A stretch of 64,000 bases of DNA. It comes from Ensifer sp. WSM1721. Lineage in GTDB: Bacteria > Pseudomonadota > Alphaproteobacteria > Rhizobiales > Rhizobiaceae. The translations under genes were made by a program, and so were the position numbers. The first letter of the stretch is position 1, and each line of letters begins with the position of its first letter. This document shows positions 54,468-62,097 of the stretch, in pieces. The stretch is from NCBI RefSeq assembly GCF_000513895.2, contig NZ_CP165783.1:372001-436000 (forward strand), read 5' to 3'. The notes under the pieces were generated by a model, which saw nothing but the letters and a program-made list of their open reading frames with translations, did not search any database and was not told where the DNA came from.

Positions 54468-54908
54468 ATGAGTGCTTCCGGCGTGGCCGCATTCGACAAA
54501 ACGCTCCAACTCACGAATGTCTGGCTCGACGAGATCATGGAGCACCAGGGACCAGACCGTCAGCGCGCATGGCACATTCTGAGCGCGGTCCTCCACACCG
54601 TGCGCGATCGCCTGCCCGCCGATCTCGCGGCGCATTTGTCGGCACAATTGCCGCTACTCGTGCGCGGGGCCTACTACGATCAGTACGAGCCGTCCAAGCA
54701 GCCGACGCGGTCGCGGACCTTGGATGAGTTCCTCGGCCAGGTGAAGGACGAGCTCGCCTTCACTCGGCCGGTCGATGCGAAGGAGGCGGTGCAAACGGTG
54801 TTTCATGTCCTGTCGCACCACCTTGATCCAGGCGAAACGCGCAAGATCCGCGACAGCCTGCCGCAAGATGTGCGCGCACTCTGGCCCGATCCGGCCGAGC
54901 GCCATTAG
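54468..54908 (+). CDS. DUF2267 domain protein
   Basis: A 146-residue protein of the DUF2267 family, a helical repeat protein of unknown function often found among general-stress genes. FDKTLQLTNVWLDEIMEHQG and PLLVRGAYYDQYEPSKQP are recognisable family stretches. ATG at 54468 with AGGAGA upstream. The stop codon lies inside a 13-base-pair inverted repeat (54905-54958). Confidence 0.87.
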   Translation: MSASGVAAFDKTLQLTNVWLDEIMEHQGPDRQRAWHILSAVLHTVRDRLPADLAAHLSAQLPLLVRGAYYDQYEPSKQPTRSRTLDEFLGQVKDELAFTRPVDAKEAVQTVFHVLSHHLDPGETRKIRDSLPQDVRALWPDPAERH

Positions 54909-54958
54909 CGCGGGATGAGGAAAAGTGTGCGCGGTCTCCCGCCCGCATCCCGCGCTAA
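54905..54958. repeat. 13-bp perfect inverted repeat at the DUF2267 stop
   Basis: TTAGCGCGGGATG (54905-54917) is the exact reverse complement of 54946-54958; the loop is 28 bases. The TAG stop of the DUF2267 gene is part of the left arm. It could act as a transcript-end structure. No T-run follows. Confidence 0.6.
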
Positions 54959-54970
54959 CTCATTAGAACC

Positions 54971-55018
54971 GATCACGTTCATGATTCTCGGTCGATCCGA
55001 CCGAAAATCATCGTGATC
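54971..55018. repeat. Long imperfect hairpin repeat
   Basis: GATCACG (54971-54977) pairs with CGTGATC (55012-55018), ATGATT (54981-54986) with AATCAT (55006-55011), and TCGGTCG (54988-54994) with CGACCGA (54998-55004), with a 3-base loop and small bulges. It follows the repeat at 54905-54958, so this gap holds two independent strong hairpins. It may be a rhizobial intergenic repeat; family not named. Confidence 0.6.
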
Positions 55019-55093
55019 TACATCCTGCCGAGCCGGGTAGCCGTAATCGGCCGTGGCGTCACCGGCAGCCGGATGGCATCGAAGGAGAATGCG

Positions 55094-55435
55094 ATGTCGG
55101 TGTTCGAGATATTGGCCGACGACGAGACCAGCAAAAGGCTCGGCGTTGCCATGATCATGCTGACCCCCGACGCGGGCAGGGGGGAGCCCCGCAAAGGCAT
55201 TATCGTTACGGGCGAGCTCCTCGCGGATGCGTTCGGAGGCGACCCGAACCGGGCAGCGGAGGTGATCAGGTCCGGAGTGATCGATCATGAGGCGATGCGC
55301 AGGATCGACAGTCCGGACCGGCTGAGCTACCAGCCGCAGCCTGCAAGTGCGACCGATTCCGCTCACTGGCACCTGGCCGTATTCAGCCGCGATGATCTGG
55401 GTCTTTTCGAAGGGCCGGTGAGGTCCGGATGGTGA
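55094..55435 (+). CDS. Hypothetical protein
   Basis: A 113-residue protein from the ATG at 55094, which follows AAGGAGA. MSVFEILADDETSKRLGVAMIMLTPDAGRG opens it, and the composition is balanced and soluble. No known family was recognised. The upstream in-frame ATG at 55013 would add residues encoded by the hairpin region and is rejected. A nine-base-pair stem lies just after the stop. Confidence 0.7.
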   Translation: MSVFEILADDETSKRLGVAMIMLTPDAGRGEPRKGIIVTGELLADAFGGDPNRAAEVIRSGVIDHEAMRRIDSPDRLSYQPQPASATDSAHWHLAVFSRDDLGLFEGPVRSGW

Positions 55436-55438
55436 TGA

Positions 55439-55463
55439 GGAGCCACGGCCGCAGCGTGGCTCC
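55439..55463 (+). terminator. Stem-loop after the hypothetical gene
   Basis: GGAGCCACG (55439-55447) pairs exactly with CGTGGCTCC (55455-55463), loop of seven bases, three bases after the stop. There is no T-tract, so an intrinsic terminator is only possible. Confidence 0.35.
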
Positions 55464-55605
55464 GCCGATTCACCGACAAAAGCCGACACGGTTCGTACGG
55501 GTAGATGACAAGCTTTTTGCTGCCCTATGCGCACCTCTCACATCGGCGCGCCGCACTGTTTCATGACGAGAAGGCGGTCGCCGGCTCATTTCACGACCGA
55601 AGAAA

Positions 55606-55631
55606 GGAACATCTGTTATTCCACCGTCGTT
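55606..55631 (+). promoter_or_regulatory. EcfG/RpoE2-type general stress promoter
   Basis: GGAAC at 55606-55610, 17 bases, then CGTT at 55628-55631, matching the consensus at every fixed base. It stands 86 bases before the ATG at 55718. Confidence 0.6.
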
Positions 55632-55717
55632 GGAGCCGTGCCGGTCTCGCAGCCAAAACGGTTGCGGGGCGGCAAGGATCTGTCGATCCGCGGCTGTCCG
55701 AAATGTAGGAAACAACG

Positions 55718-57007
55718 ATGAAAGTGCTTGTGGTCGGCGCCTCCGGGCTCATCGGATCGGCGATAGGCGCAAGGCTTCACGAACGCGGCATGGACGTGGT
55801 GCGCGTGGTTGGGCCGGGCTCGGCGTCGAGATCCAATGGAATCGGCGAGGCCGTGGAAATCGACCTCGCGCGAGCCGTTCGACCTGAGGACTGGATGCCC
55901 CATCTGTCGGGTGTTGCCGCTGTCGTAAATTGTGCAGGCACGCTTCAGGATGGTCCGGGCGAAGATACGTCCGCCGTGCACCTCCGCGGTCCTTCAGCCC
56001 TGTTTCAGGCCTGTGAACAGAAAGGTGTAAGCCGCGTCATCCATTTCTCCGCCATGGGGGTCGAGAAGGAGCAGCCTTCCTCGTTTTCGCGCACCAAGTT
56101 CGAGGGCGACAAGGCATTGATGGCCCGTGATCTGGACTGGGTCATCCTGCGCCCTTCGGTCGTGCTCGGGCCTGGCGCCTTTGGCGCGAGCGCACTTTTC
56201 AGGGGGCTCGCCGCTCTGCCTGTGTTGCCGCTCATGCCGAATACGGGAATGCTTCAGGTCGTGCGTCTCGAAGACGTTGTGCGCACCGTCGAGATACTCC
56301 TCAGCCCCAATGCTCCGGCTCGGCTCGTCCTCGAGGTCGCGGGTCCTGAAGCCTTGTCGTTCCAAGACGTCGTAAGCGCCTACCGCCGCTGGCTCGGCTG
56401 GGGTGCTGCTCGCGTCGTCAAAGTATCGCCAGCCGTCGCAGCAGTGCTTTACAAGCTAAGCGATCTAGCCGGCGCACTCGGCTGGCGTCCGCCGACGCGG
56501 AGCACAGCGCAAAAGGAGATCGTGCGGGGTGCTGTCGGCGATATTCGGCCTTGGGTGGAGGTCACTGGAATACAGCCGTCAGGGCTCTCCGAGGCCCTCG
56601 CCCGAACGCCCGTCTCAGTCCAGGAACGATGGTTTGCGAAGCTCTACCTTCTCAAGCCGGTCATCTTCGGCGTTCTCTCGCTGTTCTGGATCAGCACGGG
56701 CATCGTCTCGCTGACAATCGGATACGATATCGGGGTCGATCTGATGCTGCGCACCGGCGCCGGATCTCTCGCCAGTCCGAGCGTTGTCGCCGGGGCGATT
56801 GCCGATATCGTCATCGGGGTCGCCATCGCTTTTCGCCGAACGAGCCGGGTTGGGCTTTACGGTGCCGTCGGCATGTCTCTCTTTTATGCTATTGCCGGAA
56901 CAATTCTCCTTCCTGAAATGTGGAGCGAGCCGCTGGGGCCGCTGATGAAGATATGGCCCATCATTGTGCTGCATCTCGCTGCTCTCGCGATCATCGAGGA
57001 GCGGTGA
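55718..57007 (+). CDS. SDR-type NAD(P)-binding protein fused to a DoxX-like membrane domain
   Basis: A 429-residue two-part protein. The N-terminal half (1-290) is an atypical short-chain dehydrogenase with VVGASGLIGSAIGARL and FSAMGVEKEQPSSFSRTKFEGD, close to NmrA/complex I-subunit-like members. The C-terminal part (about 310-429) has four transmembrane helices of the DoxX-like type. AGGAAA precedes the ATG. The stop overlaps the following DUF2269 gene by one base (TGATG), so the two are coupled. The role of such fusions is not established. Confidence 0.87.
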   Translation: MKVLVVGASGLIGSAIGARLHERGMDVVRVVGPGSASRSNGIGEAVEIDLARAVRPEDWMPHLSGVAAVVNCAGTLQDGPGEDTSAVHLRGPSALFQACEQKGVSRVIHFSAMGVEKEQPSSFSRTKFEGDKALMARDLDWVILRPSVVLGPGAFGASALFRGLAALPVLPLMPNTGMLQVVRLEDVVRTVEILLSPNAPARLVLEVAGPEALSFQDVVSAYRRWLGWGAARVVKVSPAVAAVLYKLSDLAGALGWRPPTRSTAQKEIVRGAVGDIRPWVEVTGIQPSGLSEALARTPVSVQERWFAKLYLLKPVIFGVLSLFWISTGIVSLTIGYDIGVDLMLRTGAGSLASPSVVAGAIADIVIGVAIAFRRTSRVGLYGAVGMSLFYAIAGTILLPEMWSEPLGPLMKIWPIIVLHLAALAIIEER

Positions 57008-57480
57008 TGCTTTATTTCCTGCTCAAGTTTCTGCATCTCATCGGCGCCTCGGTCCTGCTCGGCACGGGAGCGGGGATCGCCTTCTTCATGCTGCTCGCGC
57101 ACCGGACCGGCCGCGCGGCGACGATTGCCGCCGTTGCCCGCATCGTCGTCGTGGCAGATTTTCTGTTCACCGCCACGGCCGTTGTTCTGCAGCCCGTCAC
57201 CGGGATCGCGCTTGCCTGGCATGTCGGCTACTCGCTCAAGGAAGGATGGATCCTGCTGTCGCTGCTCTTATACGCGATAACGGGTGCGTTCTGGCTCCCG
57301 GTCGTCTGGATGCAGATGGAGATGCGCAGGCTTGCCGAAGTCGCGAGCAAGAGCGAACAGCCTTTGCCGAAACGTTACCACCGGCTGTTCCGTCTGTGGT
57401 TTGCCTTTGGTTTTCCGGCGTTCGGGGCGGTTCTCGCGATCTTCTGGCTGATGATCGCTCGGCCGGCCATCGAGTGGTAG
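57007..57480 (+). CDS. DUF2269 family membrane protein
   Basis: A 157-residue protein with about four transmembrane helices (LLKFLHLIGASVLLGTGAGIAFFML, IVVVADFLFTATAVVLQP) of the DUF2269 family. It starts on the last base of the SDR-DoxX gene stop. These two proteins occur together in other Proteobacteria. The function is unknown; a redox or membrane-stress role is guessed from the pairing and from the stress promoter. Confidence 0.85.
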   Translation: MLYFLLKFLHLIGASVLLGTGAGIAFFMLLAHRTGRAATIAAVARIVVVADFLFTATAVVLQPVTGIALAWHVGYSLKEGWILLSLLLYAITGAFWLPVVWMQMEMRRLAEVASKSEQPLPKRYHRLFRLWFAFGFPAFGAVLAIFWLMIARPAIEW

Positions 57481-57676
57481 CGGCAGTATCTGCAGACCTC
57501 TGTGAGCGTCGGCCCTGTGCCGGTCCGGGCAATGCCGCCCGCAATGTTCGGGCGTATTCAGAAGCGTCCACTTTCGCGGGGCGGCCCTCGATAGGGCAAT
57601 TCGCTGACGCGCGCGACGCGATTTGGTTGCATGCGTGTCGCCGAACGCTGTACGCATTGTGCGGCATGCAGCAGCC

Positions 57677-58759
57677 TCAAGCCTCATCGCGATTTTCGCG
57701 CTTGTTGTGGAAGTGAGCGTTCCCCAGACCCGTGCCGATCGTCAGAATTCCCCAGTCCGAGCAGTCGCGCATGAAGGGTACCTGCGAAAGCCCCTGAACG
57801 ACGGCGTCGTTGTGCATGATCACAAGGGCCTCCTCTTCGCCAATCTGTGGTACGCCTTTCTTCAGGACGAGAGGCAGATTGAAGTGCTCGCTTTCCCAGT
57901 TGCCGCCCGGAAGGTTCTGTCCGCCGCGCAGGATCGATCCGTCAGCGTTTATGACACCCGGGCAGGCAACTCCAATTACGGGTGCCAGCTTGAGGTCGGC
58001 TTTGTCTGCCTTGGCAATAAGCTTTTCGACCATGGTGACGAGACGTTCGATCGTCGTGTTCCGATTGGGTCTGTCGTCGGCGTGACGCCAGATGTCGGAC
58101 TTCCATACCTTGGCTTTCCTAAGGTCCGCCTCGTCCTTCAAACGAAGCTCGACAATGCCCACGCGAACATTGGTGCCGCCGAGGTCGATGGCAAGCATCG
58201 CCTTGTGACCCTTTAGCATCCAGGGCGGCATGAGGTGGGCCGCTCCGATCAGCCCTGCATCGTCCGGATGGTGAGCGATCGGCGTGACGTCTATCTCGTA
58301 CCCCTGAGACTTCAGCAGCACCAATGCTCGCGCGATCGCGAGCTCGCCGACGGCACTCGCGCTGAAGCCGCCGCCGATCACGACGCGCTCAGTATTCTTC
58401 CAATTTTCCTGGTCCAAAAACCTGCCGAGAACCTTCGCAAGCTCGGCCGCGAAATCGTCGACGGCTCCGAGAATGAGGGCAGCCGCCTCCTTGTCCTCAC
58501 CGTTGAGAAGGGCGTCGATCTCTTTCTTGGATAAATCTCTGCTCGAAGTCTTTCCGAGCGGATCGGCGCCACCCTTTCGCACGCGCTCACGCCACGCATC
58601 GAGCTTTTCTCGAAAGGCAAACTTGTTGGCCCTGTCACCAAGGAAGCCATCCCCGTCACGCAGCCCCATATTGTAGGCGTCGACTATCACTGAAGGCAGA
58701 TCATCTGCGCCATGGGCGAGGGGTGCGCCGTCCGGCTTCTCTTTCTCGGATTTGCCCAC
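57677..58759 (-). CDS. Circularly permuted ROK-family sugar kinase-like protein
   Basis: A 360-residue ROK-type protein with reversed lobe order. Motifs that normally sit in the C-terminal lobe come first: ERVVIGGGF (124-132) and DDAGLIGAAHL (166-176). The canonical N-terminal lobe follows: DLGGTNVRVGIV (192-203, phosphate loop), VACPGVINADG (264-274), the catalytic Asp in HNDAVV (316-321), and WGILTIGTGLGN (336-347) at the very end. The CxCGxxGC zinc motif is absent. GTG at 58759 has GAGGAGG four bases before it; an upstream in-frame start at 58786 is possible. A sugar-kinase or glycan-sensing role is inferred. Confidence 0.85.
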   Translation of the reverse strand: MGKSEKEKPDGAPLAHGADDLPSVIVDAYNMGLRDGDGFLGDRANKFAFREKLDAWRERVRKGGADPLGKTSSRDLSKKEIDALLNGEDKEAAALILGAVDDFAAELAKVLGRFLDQENWKNTERVVIGGGFSASAVGELAIARALVLLKSQGYEIDVTPIAHHPDDAGLIGAAHLMPPWMLKGHKAMLAIDLGGTNVRVGIVELRLKDEADLRKAKVWKSDIWRHADDRPNRNTTIERLVTMVEKLIAKADKADLKLAPVIGVACPGVINADGSILRGGQNLPGGNWESEHFNLPLVLKKGVPQIGEEEALVIMHNDAVVQGLSQVPFMRDCSDWGILTIGTGLGNAHFHNKRENRDEA

Positions 58760-58814
58760 GCTGCCTCCTCTATGACGTCCCGCCACTGCTCACAGGGCCG
58801 CGGCGTGAAGTTAC

Positions 58815-58839
58815 AACGTAGGCGGTAGGGCGATGTTCC
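58815..58839 (-). promoter_or_regulatory. EcfG/RpoE2-type general stress promoter
   Basis: On the minus strand GGAAC (58839-58835), 16 bases, then CGTT (58818-58815), matching the consensus at every fixed base. It stands 55 bases upstream of the GTG start at 58759. Confidence 0.6.
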
Positions 58840-58956
58840 CGTCCACCTGTGCCTCCGCTTGGGGAAGGCACAGCATGACTGCTGCACTTTTTGACACCCA
58901 TGCATGGGCATAGTCGCTGACCGGCGATGCGCGACGTCTTCTAAGGCATCCGAGTC

Positions 58957-59394
58957 CTAATTGCCGGTGATGAGGTGCAAGGCAGAATTGCCCCTTATGA
59001 CCGCCGCTGCTGACAGCTTGCGATCGAATGTCGCCAACTGGCCACCATGCGCCTTTGCGAGCGCAAGCAGACAGGTGTCCGTTACCTGGCCCGACGTCAG
59101 GATTCTTGCGGCAGCGATATCACCTGACCCGACGAGGCTCACATCGTCCGGCCAAAAACGGTGGCCGGGGAGCGCCCTTAATTTGCCCACGATCTCCATC
59201 ACGAGTGACGGTGAGCCGGGAGAATTGGGGTATTTGGGGCTGCCGACGATCCGGATGACGCCATTTTCAGTAGTGGGGCAGGTAGCCCACGCACTCTGTC
59301 CGGTCGCTGCGAACCACTCGTGCGCATCGTCATGGGCTACATGGCCAGGATCGATCAAGGCAATCAGCACATTGACGTCGAGCAGGAACGTCAC
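58957..59394 (-). CDS. vapC: VapC-like PIN-domain toxin
   Basis: A 145-residue PIN-domain ribonuclease. Acidic residues of the active site occur in LLDVNVLIALIDP, CPTTENGVIR, VTDTCLLALAK and LATFDRKL. Such toxins cut RNA when released from their antitoxin. Its ATG overlaps the antitoxin stop by four bases (ATGA), the usual coupling of a toxin-antitoxin pair. Confidence 0.9.
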   Translation of the reverse strand: MTFLLDVNVLIALIDPGHVAHDDAHEWFAATGQSAWATCPTTENGVIRIVGSPKYPNSPGSPSLVMEIVGKLRALPGHRFWPDDVSLVGSGDIAAARILTSGQVTDTCLLALAKAHGGQLATFDRKLSAAAVIRGNSALHLITGN

Positions 59395-59618
59395 GGCAGT
59401 TCGTCACGCAAGGCGTTGACGATTTCGAGTGTCACCGGCGGCGCATCTGGTCGAGGTGAAAGAAGAGGGATTCCATTGCGCTCACCGTCGCTGCGCGGCC
59501 GGCGCAGAGAACGCCTCGCCAGCTCGGAAATGACCTCGCCGACGCTACGGCGCTGCTGGGCTGCCATGGCTTTGGCCGCGATCAGGACATCGTCATCGAT
59601 CGCCAGTGTCGTTCTCAT
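59391..59618 (-). CDS. vapB: VapB-like antitoxin
   Basis: A 75-residue protein. The N-terminus MRTTLAIDDDVLIAAKAMAAQQ is a ribbon-helix-helix DNA-binding start, followed by VGEVISELARRSLRR, and the C-terminal tail binds the PIN toxin. The ATG at 59618 is preferred over the in-frame ATG at 59633 since it begins the DNA-binding strand. It autoregulates the operon in related systems. Confidence 0.85.
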   Translation of the reverse strand: MRTTLAIDDDVLIAAKAMAAQQRRSVGEVISELARRSLRRPRSDGERNGIPLLSPRPDAPPVTLEIVNALRDELP

Positions 59619-59779
59619 ATCTGCCCCACGCATCAGTCATCACGCATCATATATAGAGCTGGAAGTAGGGTTTCACAAGGCGGATAGAGAAGCACTACGC
59701 ATCGTACGCTTTGAAGAGGTTCGAACCTAAATACCGCACAGGCAGGCAACATGGGCCTAGCGGTACCGCTTGACGTGAA

Positions 59780-59806
59780 TGGTATAACACCTTAATAGTT
59801 AGACCA
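59780..59806 (+). promoter_or_regulatory. Likely GntR operator overlapping the regulator start
   Basis: TGGTATAAC (59780-59788) and GTTAGACCA (59798-59806) form an inverted repeat with one mismatch and a nine-base spacer. The last base is the A of the ATG. TTGACG (59770-59775) and TAATAG (59793-59798), 17 bases apart, are a candidate -35/-10 pair. The location means that the regulator could block its own promoter. Confidence 0.6.
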
Positions 59807-60507
59807 TGACCACTCTTACTATCCGCAAGAAACTGTCCGACGAAGTGCGGCTCCGGCTCGAGGAAATGATCCGGGAGGAGCTCTATCCTCTGGGCACCAT
59901 GCTTCCTTCTGAGCGGGACCTCATGGAAATGTTCGGGGTCGGGCGCCCGTCGATCCGGGAAGCGCTCTATGCCTTGGAGCGCATGGGGCTGGTGAAAATC
60001 AACACTGGTGAACGTGCCAAGGTCACCCGGCCAACGCCGGATCATTTCCTGTCCTCGCTCGCAGGCGCCGCGCGCATGCTGCTCGGCCGGCCGGAGGGGG
60101 TCGCCAATTTCGAGCAGGCGCGACTGTTTCTGGAGGAGGGCTGCGCGCGCCACCTCGCGGCGCACGCCACGGCAGGGCAGATCGAGACAATCGTGGCCGC
60201 GCTTGCCCGCAATGAGGCCGCCATCGGCAAGGCCCGCGCCTTTGCGATGACCGATGTTGCCTTTCATCGGACGCTGACCGAGATGGTCTCAAATCCCATT
60301 TTTATCGCGGTTCACGACGCTTTCGTCGATTGGCTGATCAGCCAGCGGCCCCTGCCGGATCGGCCAGAGATTTCGAACAGGGCGAGTTTCGAGGGGCACG
60401 TCGCAATCGTAGAGGCAATCCGCGCCCGCGATCCGGAGCGTGCCGGCCGTGTCATGCGCGAACATCTGGAGAGTGCGGAACGTAAATACAGGCGAAAAAG
60501 CCCATAA
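59806..60507 (+). CDS. GntR-family transcriptional regulator (FadR subfamily)
   Basis: A 233-residue regulator. The winged helix (about 8-75) has LSDEVRLRLEEMIREELYPLGTMLPSERDLMEMFGVGRPSIREAL; the FCD effector domain (about 95-225) has the metal-site histidines and acid in AFAMTDVAFHRTL and EGHVAIVEAI. The style is close to NanR-like regulators of sugar-acid operons. No ribosome site precedes the ATG, and the predicted -10 box lies so close that the transcript may be leaderless. It is 29 bases from the downstream transporter operon. Confidence 0.9.
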   Translation: MTTLTIRKKLSDEVRLRLEEMIREELYPLGTMLPSERDLMEMFGVGRPSIREALYALERMGLVKINTGERAKVTRPTPDHFLSSLAGAARMLLGRPEGVANFEQARLFLEEGCARHLAAHATAGQIETIVAALARNEAAIGKARAFAMTDVAFHRTLTEMVSNPIFIAVHDAFVDWLISQRPLPDRPEISNRASFEGHVAIVEAIRARDPERAGRVMREHLESAERKYRRKSP

Positions 60508-60536
60508 GGGCGACACGACAAGGGAGGAGCATTCTT

Positions 60537-61508
60537 ATGAAAACAGGATTGATTTCGCTCGCGCTCGCGGGCCTTCTCATGGCGTCCCAAGTATCTGCTC
60601 AGGAGGCGCGCACGTTGCGGCTGGGCATGCAGGGCACTGCCGGTGACCCGCAATTCGAGGGCGTCACCGAGGCGGCGCGTATCATCAAGGAGAAGTCCGG
60701 CGGCCGGCTAAATCTGGAGATCTTCCCGAATTCGCAGCTCGGAACCTTTACCGAGATGATGGAGCAGGTCACGCTCGGCGAGCTCGACTTCACGCTCAAT
60801 CCGTTCGGGGGAATGGATGCCTGGGTTCCCCGCGCCGTGGTGGCGAGCACAGCCTATGTAGTCAGCGATTTCGATCACCTTCAAAAGATCATCGCCTCGG
60901 ATTGGGGTAAGGGAATCGTCGAGGAGATGCGGACCGAGCACAAATGGCGCGTGGTCGATTCCTGGTATTTTGGGACGCGGCATACGACTGCCAAGAAGCC
61001 GATCGAAAAGCCCGCCGATTTCGCCGGCATGAAGTTGCGCGTGCCGAACTCGGCGCCGCTACTCACCTGGGCGAAGGCAATGGGAGCAAGCCCCACGCCA
61101 GTGGCTTTCGCGGAGGTCTATCTTGCGCTTCAAACCAATCAGGTCGACGGCCAGGAAAACCCGCTGCCGATTATCGACGCGATGAAGTTCACCGAAGTAC
61201 AGTCACATGTCTCGCTGACCGGGCACCTGGTGCAGGACCAGCTCATCCTCATGTCGGAAGACACATGGAACGCGCTCGAGCCCGCCGACCAGCAGGTCGT
61301 AATGGAAGCTTTTGAGGCGGGCGGCGCCCTCAACAACAAGCTGGTCAAGGAAAAGGAAGCGAGCCTCGTCGACGCGTTCCGCGAGCGCGACATCACCGTA
61401 GTCGAGCCGGACAAGGCGGCTTTCCGGGAGGCGATGAAGCCTGTCTATGAGGATCTCGACGAGAAGTTCGGAGCCGGCACGGTGCAGAAACTGCTCGATC
61501 TCCGTTGA
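60537..61508 (+). CDS. TRAP transporter solute-binding protein (DctP type)
   Basis: A 323-residue periplasmic protein. Signal peptide MKTGLISLALAGLLMASQVSA, then TLRLGMQGTAGDPQFEGVTEAARIIKEKSGGR and the ligand-arginine motif in GMKLRVPNSAPLLTWAKAMGASPTPVAFAEVYLALQTNQVDGQENP, a strong DctP hallmark. It delivers a carboxylate-bearing solute (sugar acid, sialic acid or similar) to DctQM. GGGAGGAG precedes the ATG. It is followed by a stem-loop. Confidence 0.94.
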   Translation: MKTGLISLALAGLLMASQVSAQEARTLRLGMQGTAGDPQFEGVTEAARIIKEKSGGRLNLEIFPNSQLGTFTEMMEQVTLGELDFTLNPFGGMDAWVPRAVVASTAYVVSDFDHLQKIIASDWGKGIVEEMRTEHKWRVVDSWYFGTRHTTAKKPIEKPADFAGMKLRVPNSAPLLTWAKAMGASPTPVAFAEVYLALQTNQVDGQENPLPIIDAMKFTEVQSHVSLTGHLVQDQLILMSEDTWNALEPADQQVVMEAFEAGGALNNKLVKEKEASLVDAFRERDITVVEPDKAAFREAMKPVYEDLDEKFGAGTVQKLLDLR

Positions 61509-61516
61509 GCGATCCA

Positions 61517-61555
61517 GGCGCTACCGCATGTCTCCAAGCGCGGCGCTGTAGCGCC
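61517..61555 (+). promoter_or_regulatory. Stem-loop between dctP-type and dctQ-type genes
   Basis: GGCGCTAC (61517-61524) pairs exactly with GTAGCGCC (61548-61555), with a 23-base loop. It lies between the binding protein and the membrane subunits and may lower expression of the latter relative to the former. Confidence 0.4.
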
Positions 61556-61578
61556 CCTTCTAACCCGAGATTTCAGCT

Positions 61579-62097
61579 ATGGCCAATCCAAGCCGGTGGC
61601 GAAGCCTTGCCCACCTCGAAGAGACCCTGGCGGCGATCCTTCTGGTCTTCGCCTTCGTCGTGATCGCGCTGCAGATCGCCACGCGGTTCATCCTCCGCGA
61701 TCCGTTGTTCTGGACAGAGGAGGCGGCGCGCTATGCCTTCGTGTGGTTGGTGGCGCTTGGTGCGGCGGAGGGTATCACCTCGCGGACGCACATCACCATG
61801 GACATCGTGCCGATGATGCTTGCCGAACGGGCGCAGCTCATCCTGCGCCTTGTTCTGGACCTCCTGGTGCTCGGCGCCCTTCTCATCCTCGTCTACTACG
61901 GCACCTTCGGCGCCATGCGCGCTCATAAGGTGATGTCGATCGCGATCGGCGTGCCGGAATCCTGGCTCTATGGAGCTTTGCCGGTGTTCGGGGTGCTTGC
62001 GGCTGTCCGGATCATGCTTGTGATGGCGCGGGATGCCCGAACGCTTTTGAGCGGCGGCCATCCGGTCGCCGACGCATCTTCCGAAAGGTATCTCTAG
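61579..62097 (+). CDS. TRAP transporter small membrane subunit (DctQ type)
   Basis: A 172-residue protein with four transmembrane helices. The first is LAAILLVFAFVVIALQIATRFIL, followed by DPLFWTEEAARYAFVWLVALGAAEGI, which is the family's signature loop. It pairs with DctM in the membrane. The stop is directly followed by the ATG of the next gene at 62098. Confidence 0.92.
   Translation: MANPSRWRSLAHLEETLAAILLVFAFVVIALQIATRFILRDPLFWTEEAARYAFVWLVALGAAEGITSRTHITMDIVPMMLAERAQLILRLVLDLLVLGALLILVYYGTFGAMRAHKVMSIAIGVPESWLYGALPVFGVLAAVRIMLVMARDARTLLSGGHPVADASSERYL

Noticed and set aside
55505..55708. Short plus-strand frames before the SDR-DoxX gene
   Set aside because: They overlap the predicted promoter and have no ribosome site; the gap is better explained as a leader region.
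59710..59735. Sequence resembling a tRNA T-arm (GGTTCGAACC)
   Set aside because: The palindrome lacks a five-base-pair stem and no acceptor, D or anticodon arm can be drawn around it.
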